Assembly (NCBI RefSeq): GCF_040358255.1
Contig: NZ_CP132938.1
Coordinates: forward strand, 5,332,001 to 5,396,000
Reading direction: 5' to 3'
Source: Tunturibacter gelidoferens
GTDB lineage: Bacteria; Acidobacteriota; Terriglobia; Terriglobales; Acidobacteriaceae
Length of the DNA: 64,000 nucleotides
Shown here: piece after piece, positions 15,695 to 24,578 of the stretch
How the letters are laid out: every line of letters starts with the position of its first letter
How positions within the stretch are numbered: position 1 is the stretch's first letter
Notes under the pieces: model-generated
Told to the model about the DNA's origin: nothing
The model's database searches: none
Seen by the model: only the letters and a program-made list of their open reading frames with translations
Position numbers and translations under genes: made by a program

Positions 15695-17923
15695 ATGCGC
15701 GGTGTCAGGCAAGGTGTCTCTCTGTTTTACCGGTGGATGTTCGCGACGATCGCGATCGCGGCGACATTCGCAGGAGCGGCTGAGGCGCAGAAGCCGGTGG
15801 TTGAGCCGCCGACGCGGCCCAGGATTGGGTTGGTGCTGGAGGGCGGCGGGGCGCTGGGCTTTGCGCATATCGGCGTGATTGAGTGGATGGAGGCGCATCA
15901 TATTCCAGTGGACGATGTTGCCGGAACCAGCATGGGCGGCCTGATAGGCGGGTTGTATGCGTCTGGAAACAGCCCGCAGGAGATTGAGACATTTGTTGGG
16001 GGAATCGACTGGCCGGCGGTGTTGAGCGGGCAGGTTCCGTTTCCTGCGCTGAGCTATCGGCGCAAAGAGGACAGACTCGCTTTCCCTAACCGGCTGCAGT
16101 TTGGGCTGAAGCATGGATTGAGCCTGCCGAACGGGTTGAATTCAGGGTCGGGGGTGGGCTTGCTGTTGGATCGGACGATGCTGCCTTACTACGATTTGAA
16201 GAGCTTCGATGATCTGCCGATTCCCTTCCGCTGCGTAGCCACGGATATTACGACGGGCCACGAGCATGTTTTCAAGGATGGATCTCTGGCGCAGGCGATG
16301 CGATCGACGATGTCGATCCCAGGGGTATTCGCACCGGTGGCTCATGGGGACGAAGTCTTTTCAGATGGCGCTGCGGTGAATAATTTGCCGGTAGATGTGG
16401 CGCGGGGAATGGGCGCAGAGATCGTGATTGCCGTGTATCTGGACACGGGGCCGGTGGATAAGACGAGTTTCAATTCGCTGGTTGGAGTAGCAGGAAGAAA
16501 TCTATCCATCATGGTCGCGGCCAATGAGCTGAAGAGCATGAAAGACGCGAATGTTCTGCTGAAGGTCGACGTGAGCAAGTTCAGCTCCAGCGAGTTTGAG
16601 AAGAGCGCGGAGATTATTCCGCAGGGCGTGAAGATGGCGGAGGAGCATGCGGCGGAGTTGGAGAAGTACGCGCTGAACGATGCTGACTGGCAGGCGTATG
16701 TGGCGCAGCGGGATGCCCGGCGAAGGACAAGGGTTCCGGTGCCACAGTTTGTAACGGTGTATGGGCTCAAAGGGGCGCAGCGGGCAGAGGTTGCGAATGA
16801 GTTCACGAAGTATGTCGGGAAACCTGTCGATCCGGACAGGATTAACAGCACCATTGCGGACTTGCAGGGCACGGGAACGTACTCGAGCATCAGCTACAAC
16901 CTGCTCGATGAGAAGGACAAGACGGGGTTGCTGGTGCGGCCGCGGCTGACAAACTATGGGCCGCCATTTTTGAATGTGGGCCTGACGCTTGCGTCCAATG
17001 ACTCGAATGACATTCAGCTTGGGCTGGGTGGACGGGCTACGTTCTTCGGGTTGACGGGGCCGGGGTCTGAGGTGAGGGTGGATGCATCGATCGGTCAGGT
17101 GGCGGGGGTTGCCGGGGAGTTGTATCAGCCGTTGATTGTGGGCAAGCGGTACTTTGTTGCGCCGCGAGCCTACTATACGCACACGATTGATTCGTTTTAC
17201 TCGGGGAGCCAGGAGCTGTCGCAGTACACCGAGGAGCGGAATGGATTTGGGGTCGACCTTGGATATCGATTCAGCTCGAAGGCTGAGTTGCGAGTGGGCG
17301 AGGACTATCAGTGGTATGGCGAGACGCTGCGGGTGGGGCAGCCGATTGAGCAGATCTTTCACCTGACTCCATTTGTGAGCAATGTGCGATTTCAGTATCT
17401 GGGGCAGGATAATGTGCAGGTTCCTACCAGAGGGTCGGAGCTGCTGACACGGTACGCGTACTCGACGCAGAGGCCGTTTGGCGAGGGTGGGTACTCGCAA
17501 TGGGATTCGAAGGTTGCGCATTTTCTTCCGGTGGGGGAGAAGGGCATCATCTTCGGCACGATGGAGGGAGGAACGAGCTTCGGAGCGACGAACCTCGGGC
17601 TGGCAGGATTTTCGCTGGGCGGCGCGCTGCGGCTGAGTGCGTATGATCGCGGAGAGCTGCTGGGGAGCGATTATTTTCTGGGGCAGGCGGGCTTTCTTTA
17701 CCGGCTGGGGAAGCTGAATCCGGTGATTGGGGATTCGATCTACGCGGCGGGGTTTTATGAGATTGGAAAGGTTTGGGACGCGGCTCCGGGGACACCAACT
17801 CTGCCAAACGACATCTCAGGCGCAGTGGTGGTGAAGACGCTGCTGGGTCCGTTTTATGGTGGGGGGAGTATCGGGGACAGCGATCATCGGAAATGGTTCT
17901 TTGGGTTGGGGCGAGTGTTTTAG
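15695..17923 (+). CDS. Patatin-like phospholipase autotransporter (type Vd, PlpD-like)
   Basis: 742 residues from ATG 15695 (AGGGAG upstream; a GTG at 15668 has no better site). A signal peptide ending near AGAAEAQ (about residue 32) leads into a patatin phospholipase domain: oxyanion loop GGGALGFAHIG (50-60), nucleophile GTSMG (Ser79) and the second dyad residue in SDGA (Asp about 224). A POTRA-like segment (about 340-415, VTVYGLKGAQRAEVANEF) and a 16-strand-type beta-barrel (about 420-742, last residues GLGRVF) follow. This order defines type Vd autotransporters such as PlpD and FplA, which put the lipase at the cell surface. Length agrees with both. Signal peptide and catalytic residues are intact. 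Confidence 0.9.
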   Translation: MRGVRQGVSLFYRWMFATIAIAATFAGAAEAQKPVVEPPTRPRIGLVLEGGGALGFAHIGVIEWMEAHHIPVDDVAGTSMGGLIGGLYASGNSPQEIETFVGGIDWPAVLSGQVPFPALSYRRKEDRLAFPNRLQFGLKHGLSLPNGLNSGSGVGLLLDRTMLPYYDLKSFDDLPIPFRCVATDITTGHEHVFKDGSLAQAMRSTMSIPGVFAPVAHGDEVFSDGAAVNNLPVDVARGMGAEIVIAVYLDTGPVDKTSFNSLVGVAGRNLSIMVAANELKSMKDANVLLKVDVSKFSSSEFEKSAEIIPQGVKMAEEHAAELEKYALNDADWQAYVAQRDARRRTRVPVPQFVTVYGLKGAQRAEVANEFTKYVGKPVDPDRINSTIADLQGTGTYSSISYNLLDEKDKTGLLVRPRLTNYGPPFLNVGLTLASNDSNDIQLGLGGRATFFGLTGPGSEVRVDASIGQVAGVAGELYQPLIVGKRYFVAPRAYYTHTIDSFYSGSQELSQYTEERNGFGVDLGYRFSSKAELRVGEDYQWYGETLRVGQPIEQIFHLTPFVSNVRFQYLGQDNVQVPTRGSELLTRYAYSTQRPFGEGGYSQWDSKVAHFLPVGEKGIIFGTMEGGTSFGATNLGLAGFSLGGALRLSAYDRGELLGSDYFLGQAGFLYRLGKLNPVIGDSIYAAGFYEIGKVWDAAPGTPTLPNDISGAVVVKTLLGPFYGGGSIGDSDHRKWFFGLGRVF

Positions 17924-17979
17924 TTTAGCTGGGCGGATAGTATTATCTCTGCGGCGATGAGCTGAGGAGATGTGGGTTG

Positions 17980-19005
17980 ATGAGTGAGTTTGTGACGTTG
18001 GAGGAGATTCGGGCGGCGAAGGAACGGATTGCTGGGATTGCAGTGAGGACGCCGCTTTATCGGGTGGAACGGGCTCGGTTGCGGATGGGGAAGTTTCCGG
18101 AGCCGGAGTTTGATCTCTATATCAAAGCGGAGAGTGAGCAGCCGATTGGGAGCTTCAAGCTGCGTGGGGCTTACAACATGGTGGCGCAGTTGTCGCCTGA
18201 GGCGCTGCGGCGTGGGGTGATTACGTATTCGAGTGGGAACCATGCGCAGGGTGTAGCGTACGCGGCGCGGGCACTGGGGGCGAAGGCGGTGATTGTGATG
18301 CCGGGGAACGCTCCTGAGGTGAAGAAGGCGGCGACAAGGGCGCTGGGCGCGGAGATTGTGGAGGTGGGGCCGGCTTCGTCGGAGCGGAGGATGAAGGCGG
18401 AGGAGCTGGTGGCGGAGTTTGGGTATGCGATGATTCCGCCTTATGACGCTCCGCAGATTATCGCGGGACAGGCTACGTGTGGGTTGGAGATTGTAGAGCA
18501 ACTGCCGGGGATGGAGCTGGTGATCTCGCCGGTGAGCGGTGGTGGGTTGCTGAGTGGGACGGCTACGTCGGTGAAGCTGGCGGCGCAGGCTGGGCTGGTG
18601 AGCGCCGGGGTGCAGGTGTGGGGCGCGGAGCCGGAGCTGGCGGCGGATGCGAAGGAGAGCTTCTATTCGAAGACGCTGGTGGAGTGGCCTGCGGCGAAGA
18701 CTACTCGGACGATTGGGGATGGGCTGCGGACGCAGAGTATGGGCGTGTTGAACTTTGCGCATGTGATGAAGTTTGTGGATGGGATTGTTACGGTGTCGGA
18801 GGAGGAGATACTGGCGGCGATGCGGGTGATGTTGCGTGCGACAAAGCTGGTGCCGGAGCCGAGTGGGGCGGTGACGCTGGCGGCGGCTCTGTTTCATGCG
18901 GAGGAGTTGCCAAAGGTGAAGAAGGTAGCGGTGATTTTGAGTGGGGGAAATCTGGAGCCGGCGCTGCGGGAGCAGTTGGAGGGGGAGTTGGCTGCGAAGG
19001 CTTAG
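17980..19005 (+). CDS. Threonine/serine dehydratase (PLP-dependent ammonia-lyase)
   Basis: Deaminates threonine to 2-oxobutanoate (or serine to pyruvate). Fold type II PLP enzyme of 341 residues. The PLP lysine is in SFKLRGAYN (Lys60), the substrate/phosphate loops are SSGNHAQGVA (about 84-93) and SGGGLLSG (about 180), and the C-terminal part ends with ILSGGNLEP. There is no C-terminal ACT domain, so it is the short, TdcB-like form rather than the 514-residue allosteric IlvA; it could still supply isoleucine synthesis. TTG-ATG are adjacent at 17977-17982 and ATG 17980 is used. The stop codon abuts repeat copy B exactly. Confidence 0.9.
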   Translation: MSEFVTLEEIRAAKERIAGIAVRTPLYRVERARLRMGKFPEPEFDLYIKAESEQPIGSFKLRGAYNMVAQLSPEALRRGVITYSSGNHAQGVAYAARALGAKAVIVMPGNAPEVKKAATRALGAEIVEVGPASSERRMKAEELVAEFGYAMIPPYDAPQIIAGQATCGLEIVEQLPGMELVISPVSGGGLLSGTATSVKLAAQAGLVSAGVQVWGAEPELAADAKESFYSKTLVEWPAAKTTRTIGDGLRTQSMGVLNFAHVMKFVDGIVTVSEEEILAAMRVMLRATKLVPEPSGAVTLAAALFHAEELPKVKKVAVILSGGNLEPALREQLEGELAAKA

Positions 19006-19144
19006 TCCTGCCGGACGGGCCCGCTACGCTTGGCCACCCCACAAACGAAGACCTGTTTGCGGGGACCCCGGTTCGCGCGGTCACTTCGTGACTTGTATAC
19101 CGGTCGTGCAGACACTGCTGTTTCGGTCCTCCCGTTGGTCGGGA
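19006..19144 (+). repeat. Structured repeat, expanded copy B (139 bp)
   Basis: Begins on the base after the dehydratase stop codon. The outer arms TCCTGCCGGACGGG (19006-19019) and CCCGTTGGTCGGGA (19131-19144), hairpin 2 GTCAC-TTC-GTGAC and the conserved GTATACC are present. The hairpin 1 region is replaced by a longer segment holding its own stem, CCCCACAAAC paired with GTTTGCGGGG (one mismatch). The variable stretch is 23 nt. It ends 5 bp before the convergent CLC gene. Confidence 0.82.
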
Positions 19145-19149
19145 TCGAC

Positions 19150-20946
19150 TTAGTGTTTTTGGTAGCGGGTTAGGACGTCATGGAGGGACACTACGCCTTC
19201 GAGGGAGCCTCGCATGGCGCGGTTGGTGATGGGGAGGAGAGGCCAGCGCTGGAAGTGTGGGAGTGCGCTGGACAGAGGCTGGTCGGGGAAGAGGACGGGA
19301 GTGCGTTCCGGGCCTAGATGTTCGGCTAATGTTGCGGCTGTGGGTGCAGGTGTGGCTGCGGATTGATCTTCGAGCGGGTCGGCGGAAGGGGTCTGGGTGA
19401 GCGCTTCGAGCTGTTCTCTTCTTGCGGAGTACCAGAGGCCATCGGTGCAGTGAACGAGGAAGACCGGGATGGAATTCAGGTCTTCGTATTGGGCGAGTGA
19501 GTTGAGAGTGTCGGCAATCGTTTCGCTGCCTTGGAGGATGGGAGCTGTGACGGGCTGAATGGCGTCTTCGAGATGGAGGTTGCTCTCTTCGCGGAGCTCT
19601 TCCATGGAAGGGAGATCGAGGCCGTCCTGGTGGGTGAACTGTTCGAGGATGGGGACGGGCTGGAGGACGCGGGAGATGAGGTAGGCGATGGTGTTGGCGA
19701 GGATAACTGGCAGGACGATGGAGTAGTTGCCGCTGACCTCGAGCACCATGAAGACCGAGGTGAGGGGTGCGCGGAGGAATGCGGCGAAGAGGACACCCAT
19801 GCCGACCAGCGCGTAGGAGCCGATGGTGCCTGTGAGGTGGGGGAAGTAGATCTTTTCGAAGGTGCCTACTGCGGCGCCGAGCATGGCTCCGATGAAGAGT
19901 GTGGGTGCGAACATTCCGCCGGGAGTGCCGCTGGAGAAGGAGAGCGTGGTGGCGATGATCTTGAAGAGAGCGAGGAGGAGGAGCATCTTCCAGGCGAACT
20001 GGGCGTGCATGGCCTGGTCGATGGCCTGGTAGCCGGCGCCCATGACCTGGACGAGTCCGAAGTAGCCGATGGCTCCTACGAGGAGTCCTGCCGCGGCGGG
20101 TTGGAGGAGCTGCGACCATTGAGGCTGGCTGCGAAGTTTGGGGCGGAGATAGCTGAGGGCCCTGGCGAAGAGGAGGGAGGCGAAACCGCCGACGACTCCG
20201 AGGGCGGCGTAGGCGAGGAGCTCGCGGGAGTCGCGGAGATCGATGACGGGGATGCGGAACATGGGCTGCGCGCCCCAGAAGGAGCGGGCGACGACGACGC
20301 TGGCGACTGCGGAGAGGACGATGGAGCCGAGGACTGCGGCGCTCCATTGGCCGATGACCTCTTCGATGACGAAGAGGATGGCGGAGATGGGAGCATTGAA
20401 GGCTGCGGCGAGTCCGGCGGCGGCTCCGATGGGAGCGAAGATGCGGAGTTTTTCCTTCGACATGCCGAAGCGGCGGCTGATGAGGGAGGCTACGCCGGCG
20501 CCGATCTGGAGAGATGGGTCTTCGGGGCCGAGGGAGTGGCCGCTGCCGATGGCGAGGGCAGAGAGGAGGAACTTGCCGATGACGGTGCGGAAGGAGATAT
20601 AGCCGTTGCTGATGTAGAGTGCGGCTTTGGTCTGGTTGATTCCGCTGCCGCGTACTTTGGGGAAGACGTAGCGGGTGAGAACTGCGATGACCAGGCCGGC
20701 GGCGGCGGGGACGTAGAGGAGGCGCGGCTGATGCGGGTTTGGAGACGAGCCGAGCAGGAGGACGCTGAGCCACTCGATGGCCATGCGGAAGGAGACCACG
20801 AGGAGACCGGAGACGACGCCGATGAAGATGGAGAGGAGAAGAAAGACGCGCTCTTCGCGGCCGGGAGCGATGCGGGCGATCACGTCTTCGCGGAGAGTGC
20901 TGGGTGCGATTGGTTCAGTCTCCGCTATTGCTGTTTGATCTTCCAT
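19150..20946 (-). CDS. CLC-family chloride channel/antiporter with CBS domains
   Basis: 598-residue membrane protein moving chloride (or another anion) across the inner membrane, as channel or H+/anion antiporter. About 10-12 membrane segments fill residues 35-440. Signature motifs are present but modified: GSGIN (100-104, usually GSGIP) and GPEDP (140-144, usually G[R/K]EGP), which keeps the gating glutamate (Glu142). The later motif GTPGGMFAP is canonical. A cytoplasmic CBS pair follows (about 455-598, with PVFLVH and EGVVSLHDVL). The stop lies 5 bp from repeat copy B. It follows the TPR gene by 6 bp, so both are one operon. Confidence 0.92.
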   Translation of the reverse strand: MEDQTAIAETEPIAPSTLREDVIARIAPGREERVFLLLSIFIGVVSGLLVVSFRMAIEWLSVLLLGSSPNPHQPRLLYVPAAAGLVIAVLTRYVFPKVRGSGINQTKAALYISNGYISFRTVIGKFLLSALAIGSGHSLGPEDPSLQIGAGVASLISRRFGMSKEKLRIFAPIGAAAGLAAAFNAPISAILFVIEEVIGQWSAAVLGSIVLSAVASVVVARSFWGAQPMFRIPVIDLRDSRELLAYAALGVVGGFASLLFARALSYLRPKLRSQPQWSQLLQPAAAGLLVGAIGYFGLVQVMGAGYQAIDQAMHAQFAWKMLLLLALFKIIATTLSFSSGTPGGMFAPTLFIGAMLGAAVGTFEKIYFPHLTGTIGSYALVGMGVLFAAFLRAPLTSVFMVLEVSGNYSIVLPVILANTIAYLISRVLQPVPILEQFTHQDGLDLPSMEELREESNLHLEDAIQPVTAPILQGSETIADTLNSLAQYEDLNSIPVFLVHCTDGLWYSARREQLEALTQTPSADPLEDQSAATPAPTAATLAEHLGPERTPVLFPDQPLSSALPHFQRWPLLPITNRAMRGSLEGVVSLHDVLTRYQKH

Positions 20947-20952
20947 CTTCGC

Positions 20953-22140
20953 TTAGGGCTCCATCGCTTTTGGAAATTGGGCGAGTTGCAAGAGGAGCGC
21001 GTCGTCGCCGGTGGGAGCGGAGCATATTTTGCTGGTCTGGGTCTCGGTGTCGAAGATGAGTTGCAGGGTTGCGTCCTGCTGAGTGGGGTCGTTGAGGAGG
21101 GCGGAGCGGCTGCTGGTGGCGTCTTTGCTGGCCCATTTCGTGGTGAGATCCTGCAGCCGAGTGGAGAGGCCGCTGGCGGCAGAGAGTTGGGTACTGCAGG
21201 CGTCGAAGCGCTTCTTCGCCAGGGCGCGGGCTTTTAGGATGCGCGTGACACGTTCGTTGTCGGGGAGCTTCTTCAGGGGTGCTAGTTCCAGGATGCGTTT
21301 GGAGTCTTCGAGCATCTGCTTGTCGGCGAGGGTTGTTGCTTCGTGGGTGGAGGGGGAGTTTTCCTGCTGGTGCATGGCCTGTTCCATGAGGCGGTGAGCT
21401 TCGTCGAAGTGGCCGGAGTCGTATTCGAGGCGAGCGGCGGATTGGAGGGCGATCTGGTTTTCTGGCTCCTGCGCGAGGACCTTCCGGTAGTAGGTCAAGG
21501 CGTCGTGAGGGGCTTTGGCCTGCTCGAGAAGTTGTGCGAGGGTGATGGCGAGGGGGACGTCGTCGGGCGCGTTGCCTCCGGTGATGAGGAGTTCGGTGCG
21601 GGCGCTGCTGAAGTCCTGATGCGCGATGAGATAGCGCGAGAGTTCGAGGCGGACCTCGCGGCGGCGGAGGACCCCGTCTCCCTCCCAGGTGCCGTAGATG
21701 GAGGCTCGGTAGTAGTTGATGGCGGGCTGGATGTCGTTCTTCCTGGCGGCGAGGCGGGCGAGGCTGAGGTTGATGAAGCCGTCGCCGGGTTGAGTCTCCC
21801 AAAGGCCAAGGAAGTAGTTGAAAGACTCTTCGGTGTGGCCGGCGTCGCCGAGGGCCTGCGCGAGGAGGAGCTCGTAGGAACGTTGGTCGGGGGCGTAGGA
21901 GAGGGCGGTGCGGAGGGCGACGATTGCCTGTTCGGGGTAGCCTGCGTTAAGGGCGGCCTGGCCTCGGGCGGACCAGCGTTGTGCCAGTTCTTCGCGGTGG
22001 GAGGTGAAGGAGTGAAACAGGTAGAAGGTGATAAGGAATAGAACGACGGTTACGAGCAGCAGACTGAGAAAGGTCAGGGAATCGCGGAGGATCAACTTCC
22101 GTTTGAGGCTCGAATAGTCTTCCGTTTGGAGTGTCATCAT
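20953..22140 (-). CDS. TPR protein with N-terminal membrane anchor
   Basis: 395 residues. One membrane helix lies near the N-terminus (FLSLLLVTVVLFLITFYLF, about residues 24-42), with the rest outside the cytoplasm. Several tetratricopeptide-type helical pairs follow, e.g. GQAALNAGYPEQAIVALRTA and EESFNYFLGLWETQPGDGFI, typical protein-interaction scaffolds. No enzymatic motif. It is the first gene of a two-gene operon with the CLC channel, so it may serve that transporter, but no known CLC partner of this type comes to mind. ATG-ATG occur together at 22135-22140 without a clear ribosome site. Confidence 0.8.
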   Translation of the reverse strand: MMTLQTEDYSSLKRKLILRDSLTFLSLLLVTVVLFLITFYLFHSFTSHREELAQRWSARGQAALNAGYPEQAIVALRTALSYAPDQRSYELLLAQALGDAGHTEESFNYFLGLWETQPGDGFINLSLARLAARKNDIQPAINYYRASIYGTWEGDGVLRRREVRLELSRYLIAHQDFSSARTELLITGGNAPDDVPLAITLAQLLEQAKAPHDALTYYRKVLAQEPENQIALQSAARLEYDSGHFDEAHRLMEQAMHQQENSPSTHEATTLADKQMLEDSKRILELAPLKKLPDNERVTRILKARALAKKRFDACSTQLSAASGLSTRLQDLTTKWASKDATSSRSALLNDPTQQDATLQLIFDTETQTSKICSAPTGDDALLLQLAQFPKAMEP

Positions 22141-22323
22141 GCGGTTTGCGCGTTTTTATCTTGCTGCATGGTCTTTCTTTAGTCTATGGATTTGATGCGC
22201 GTAGAGATAGTGGCGCAGTCTGTGGGTTCCCGGAGGAGGTTGGCTCGTTTCGCCGAGGAGCAAAAGTTTAGACTGGACCGTATCTCGCTGCCCTGCGATT
22301 GTGGCGGCTTCGAAGTGAGGACT

Positions 22324-23349
22324 ATGCGGATTTTTTTTATCAGGCGATATGCGGCGATGGGTATTGGGGCGGTTGTGCTGATAACGAGCGCCGCTGCGAT
22401 GGGTCAGAAGAAGAGACCGAACTACGATAGGGCCGCCATCGCGACTGTGCTGCATGATGCGAATGTGTATGTTGCGTCAGATGCGGATGCACAGAAGCTT
22501 TCGCTGGTGACGCCGGGACACGAGATACAGATCGTTGAGCGGAGCGGGCCGTGGGTGAAGGTGTTTGCGAATACCGACATCAACGACGATGCGAATGAGG
22601 ACGACCGCAACAAGCCTGAGTTTGGCGAGGACGCGAATGTAACGCCGGCGTCGGGTTGGATTCGGGATAAGGGGATTCTGGGGCCGAGTACGGCTGGCGG
22701 GGATGTGATTCTGTTTGGTTCGGCTGCGAACTTTGAAGATGAGGCGGAGCGACCGCATGCACCGAAGGGGGCGGCTGGGGCGGCTCACCTGCTGTACAAG
22801 CGCGTGGCAGAATACTTTCCGGATTCGCCGCTGGCGGCTGAGGCGGCGTGGCGGGCGGCGGATATTCGCTGGCAGTTGGATAAGGTCGATATCAGCACGC
22901 TGCCGAGTGCGAAGGAGCAGGAGGCCTATCTGCGGCCTCAGATCTATGAGGGTGAGTTGAAGAAGGTGATGAAGACGTATCCGGGGAGCGAGTTTGCGGC
23001 GCGCGCGGCGTTCGATCTGCTGGACAACAAGCTGTGTGGGGACTGGCAAGGGTTGCCGAAGTGTCCGGAGATGGAGACGGGGTTGTACGTGAAGTATGCG
23101 CAGCAGTATGCGGATGGGCCTAAGGCCGCAGAGGCGCTGTACAACGCGGTGTATCGGCAGGGGGTGGTGGTGACGATGTATCAGGTGCAGGAGGATAAGA
23201 AGCGGTCGGAGGAGGCGGCGAAGAGGGCACAGGCGCTGGCTATGGATTTGAAAGCGCGGTATCCGAAGTCGGAGTTTGCGGCGCGTGGGGCCAGTATTGC
23301 GTTTCGGGTGTCGCAGGGGATTGCGATTTATGGGAGTGATCGGGATTAG
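22324..23349 (+). CDS. Secreted SH3-like/TPR protein
   Basis: 341 residues from ATG 22324, which has GAGG 6 bp upstream; an ATG at 22186 would add 46 residues with no secretion character and is rejected. The N-terminus is a signal peptide (IGAVVLITSAAAMGQ). Residues 35-110 resemble a bacterial SH3 domain (LVTPGHEIQIVERSGPWVKV), and the rest is TPR-like helices (YKRVAEYFPDSPLAAEAAW, KKVMKTYPGSEFAARAAF), like BamD-type modules. Probably periplasmic and a scaffold; function unknown. It is divergent from the TPR/CLC operon and followed by the inverted repeat pair C/D. Confidence 0.8.
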   Translation: MRIFFIRRYAAMGIGAVVLITSAAAMGQKKRPNYDRAAIATVLHDANVYVASDADAQKLSLVTPGHEIQIVERSGPWVKVFANTDINDDANEDDRNKPEFGEDANVTPASGWIRDKGILGPSTAGGDVILFGSAANFEDEAERPHAPKGAAGAAHLLYKRVAEYFPDSPLAAEAAWRAADIRWQLDKVDISTLPSAKEQEAYLRPQIYEGELKKVMKTYPGSEFAARAAFDLLDNKLCGDWQGLPKCPEMETGLYVKYAQQYADGPKAAEALYNAVYRQGVVVTMYQVQEDKKRSEEAAKRAQALAMDLKARYPKSEFAARGASIAFRVSQGIAIYGSDRD

Positions 23350-23357
23350 AAGATATG

Positions 23358-23454
23358 TCCTGCCGGACGGGCCCACTGCGCGTGGGGCGGTCACTTCGTG
23401 ACTTGTATACCTTGTTGTGGCGGATGAAGAGAGGTGGTCCTCCCGTTGGTCGGA
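23358..23454 (+). repeat. Structured repeat, copy C
   Basis: 97-bp member of the dispersed family: arms TCCTGCCGGACGGG and CCCGTTGGTCGGA, hairpin 1 CCCAC-TGCGC-GTGGG, hairpin 2 GTCAC-TTC-GTGAC, GTATACC and a 24-nt variable segment. It starts 9 bp after the stop of the SH3/TPR gene and points toward copy D, 10 bp away. Confidence 0.85.
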
Positions 23455-23464
23455 AAGAAGATGA

Positions 23465-23562
23465 TCCCGACCAGCGGGAGGACCTATGCAGTTTGGTTCG
23501 CCGAGACCGGTATACCCGTCACGAAGTGACCGCCCTCCGCGTAGGAGGCCCGTCCGGCAGGA
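23465..23562 (-). repeat. Structured repeat, inverted copy D
   Basis: 98-bp copy in opposite orientation to copy C. Read on the minus strand it has hairpin 1 CCTCC-TACGC-GGAGG and hairpin 2 GTCAC-TTC-GTGAC, the conserved GTATACC and a 24-nt variable segment. Hairpin 1 differs from copies A and C at two base pairs, both compensated. It ends 47 bp before uppP. Confidence 0.85.
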
Positions 23563-23609
23563 CATATCTTGTTTACCGTTTACACATGCAGACGCTTTAG
23601 GATGGATGC

Positions 23610-24494
23610 ATGTCGATTCTTCATGTCATCATCCTTGCCATTGTGCAAGGGCTCGCTGAACTTTTGCCTGTCTCGAGCTCCGCTCACGTTGTAGTTGCTG
23701 AAAAGCTGTTGGGGCTTGACCCGACGACGCCGCAGATGACGCTGCTGCTGGTGATGCTGCATACAGGCACGATGTTTGCCGTGATTGTTTACTTCTGGAA
23801 CCAGTGGAAAAAGACTTATTTTTCAGGCGGCGATGCGTTCAAGCGGTTTCTGATCCGTCTGATCTGGGCTTCTCTGCTGACTGCTGTGATTGGTGAAGTG
23901 ATCATCAAGGCTATCGAGAAGACGGCGTTCAAGGGAGCTTCGAAGGGAGAGATCGAGCTGCTTTTTGGGCGGCTGGATCTGATTGCTCCCGCGTTGGCCG
24001 CGGCTGGTTTGCTGATTCTGCTTGCTGGGCTGATGGAGAAGCGGCGCATGGGCGCGCATGAGCAGGTCTATGGCGACAGCGTGACGATGCGACAGGCGGG
24101 ATGGATCGGTGCGATTCAGGGTCTGTGCCTGCCGTTCCGTGGATTTTCGCGGTCGGGAGCTACTATCTCGACGGGCATGCTGACGGGTGCGAGTAAAGAG
24201 CGGGCGGAGCGGTTCAGCTTCGCGCTGGCGGTTGTGCTGACTCCTCCAGCGGTAGGGCGCGAGGTGCTGCGGCTGGTGAAGGCCTCGCATGAGGCGAAGG
24301 CGGCGGGCATGCCGATTGATCTGCACGGAAGCATGGTGATGGGACTTCTTGGCGCTGTGTTTGCATTTCTGGCCGGACTGTTGGCGTTGAGGTGGTTGAG
24401 CAGTTGGCTGGAGGAAGGCAGATGGTATCTCTTCGGGATCTATTGCCTGGTGGCATCTGTGGTGGTGTTTGGGCTGTATCACGCGGGGTACTAA
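23610..24494 (+). CDS. uppP: Undecaprenyl-diphosphatase
   Basis: Inner-membrane phosphatase that recycles undecaprenyl pyrophosphate to the monophosphate for peptidoglycan and polysaccharide synthesis; overproduction in other bacteria gives bacitracin resistance. The 294-residue protein has the two family motifs: an N-terminal region QGLAELLPVSSSAH (residues 10-23) and FRGFSRSGATISTGML (about 172-187), plus eight or so membrane segments. ATG 23610 has AGGATGGA upstream. The gene is monocistronic here, between repeat pair C/D and a convergent DoxX gene. Confidence 0.95.
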   Translation: MSILHVIILAIVQGLAELLPVSSSAHVVVAEKLLGLDPTTPQMTLLLVMLHTGTMFAVIVYFWNQWKKTYFSGGDAFKRFLIRLIWASLLTAVIGEVIIKAIEKTAFKGASKGEIELLFGRLDLIAPALAAAGLLILLAGLMEKRRMGAHEQVYGDSVTMRQAGWIGAIQGLCLPFRGFSRSGATISTGMLTGASKERAERFSFALAVVLTPPAVGREVLRLVKASHEAKAAGMPIDLHGSMVMGLLGAVFAFLAGLLALRWLSSWLEEGRWYLFGIYCLVASVVVFGLYHAGY

Positions 24495-24578
24495 AGCGAT
24501 CGCGAGTGGAAGTTTAGTCTGCAGAGCTCGGCGGAATTTCTGCAAATGATTGCAAATTCAGATGAAAAGAGCGTGGCT

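Noticed and set aside
19531..21237. 568-codon open frame on the plus strand
   Set aside because: It is antisense to the CLC and TPR genes; composition (Gly/Glu/Asp/Ala) is that of a high-GC shadow frame and no domain is seen.
24494..24578. Possible terminator between uppP and DoxX
   Set aside because: Only short imperfect stems were visible; not enough to call.
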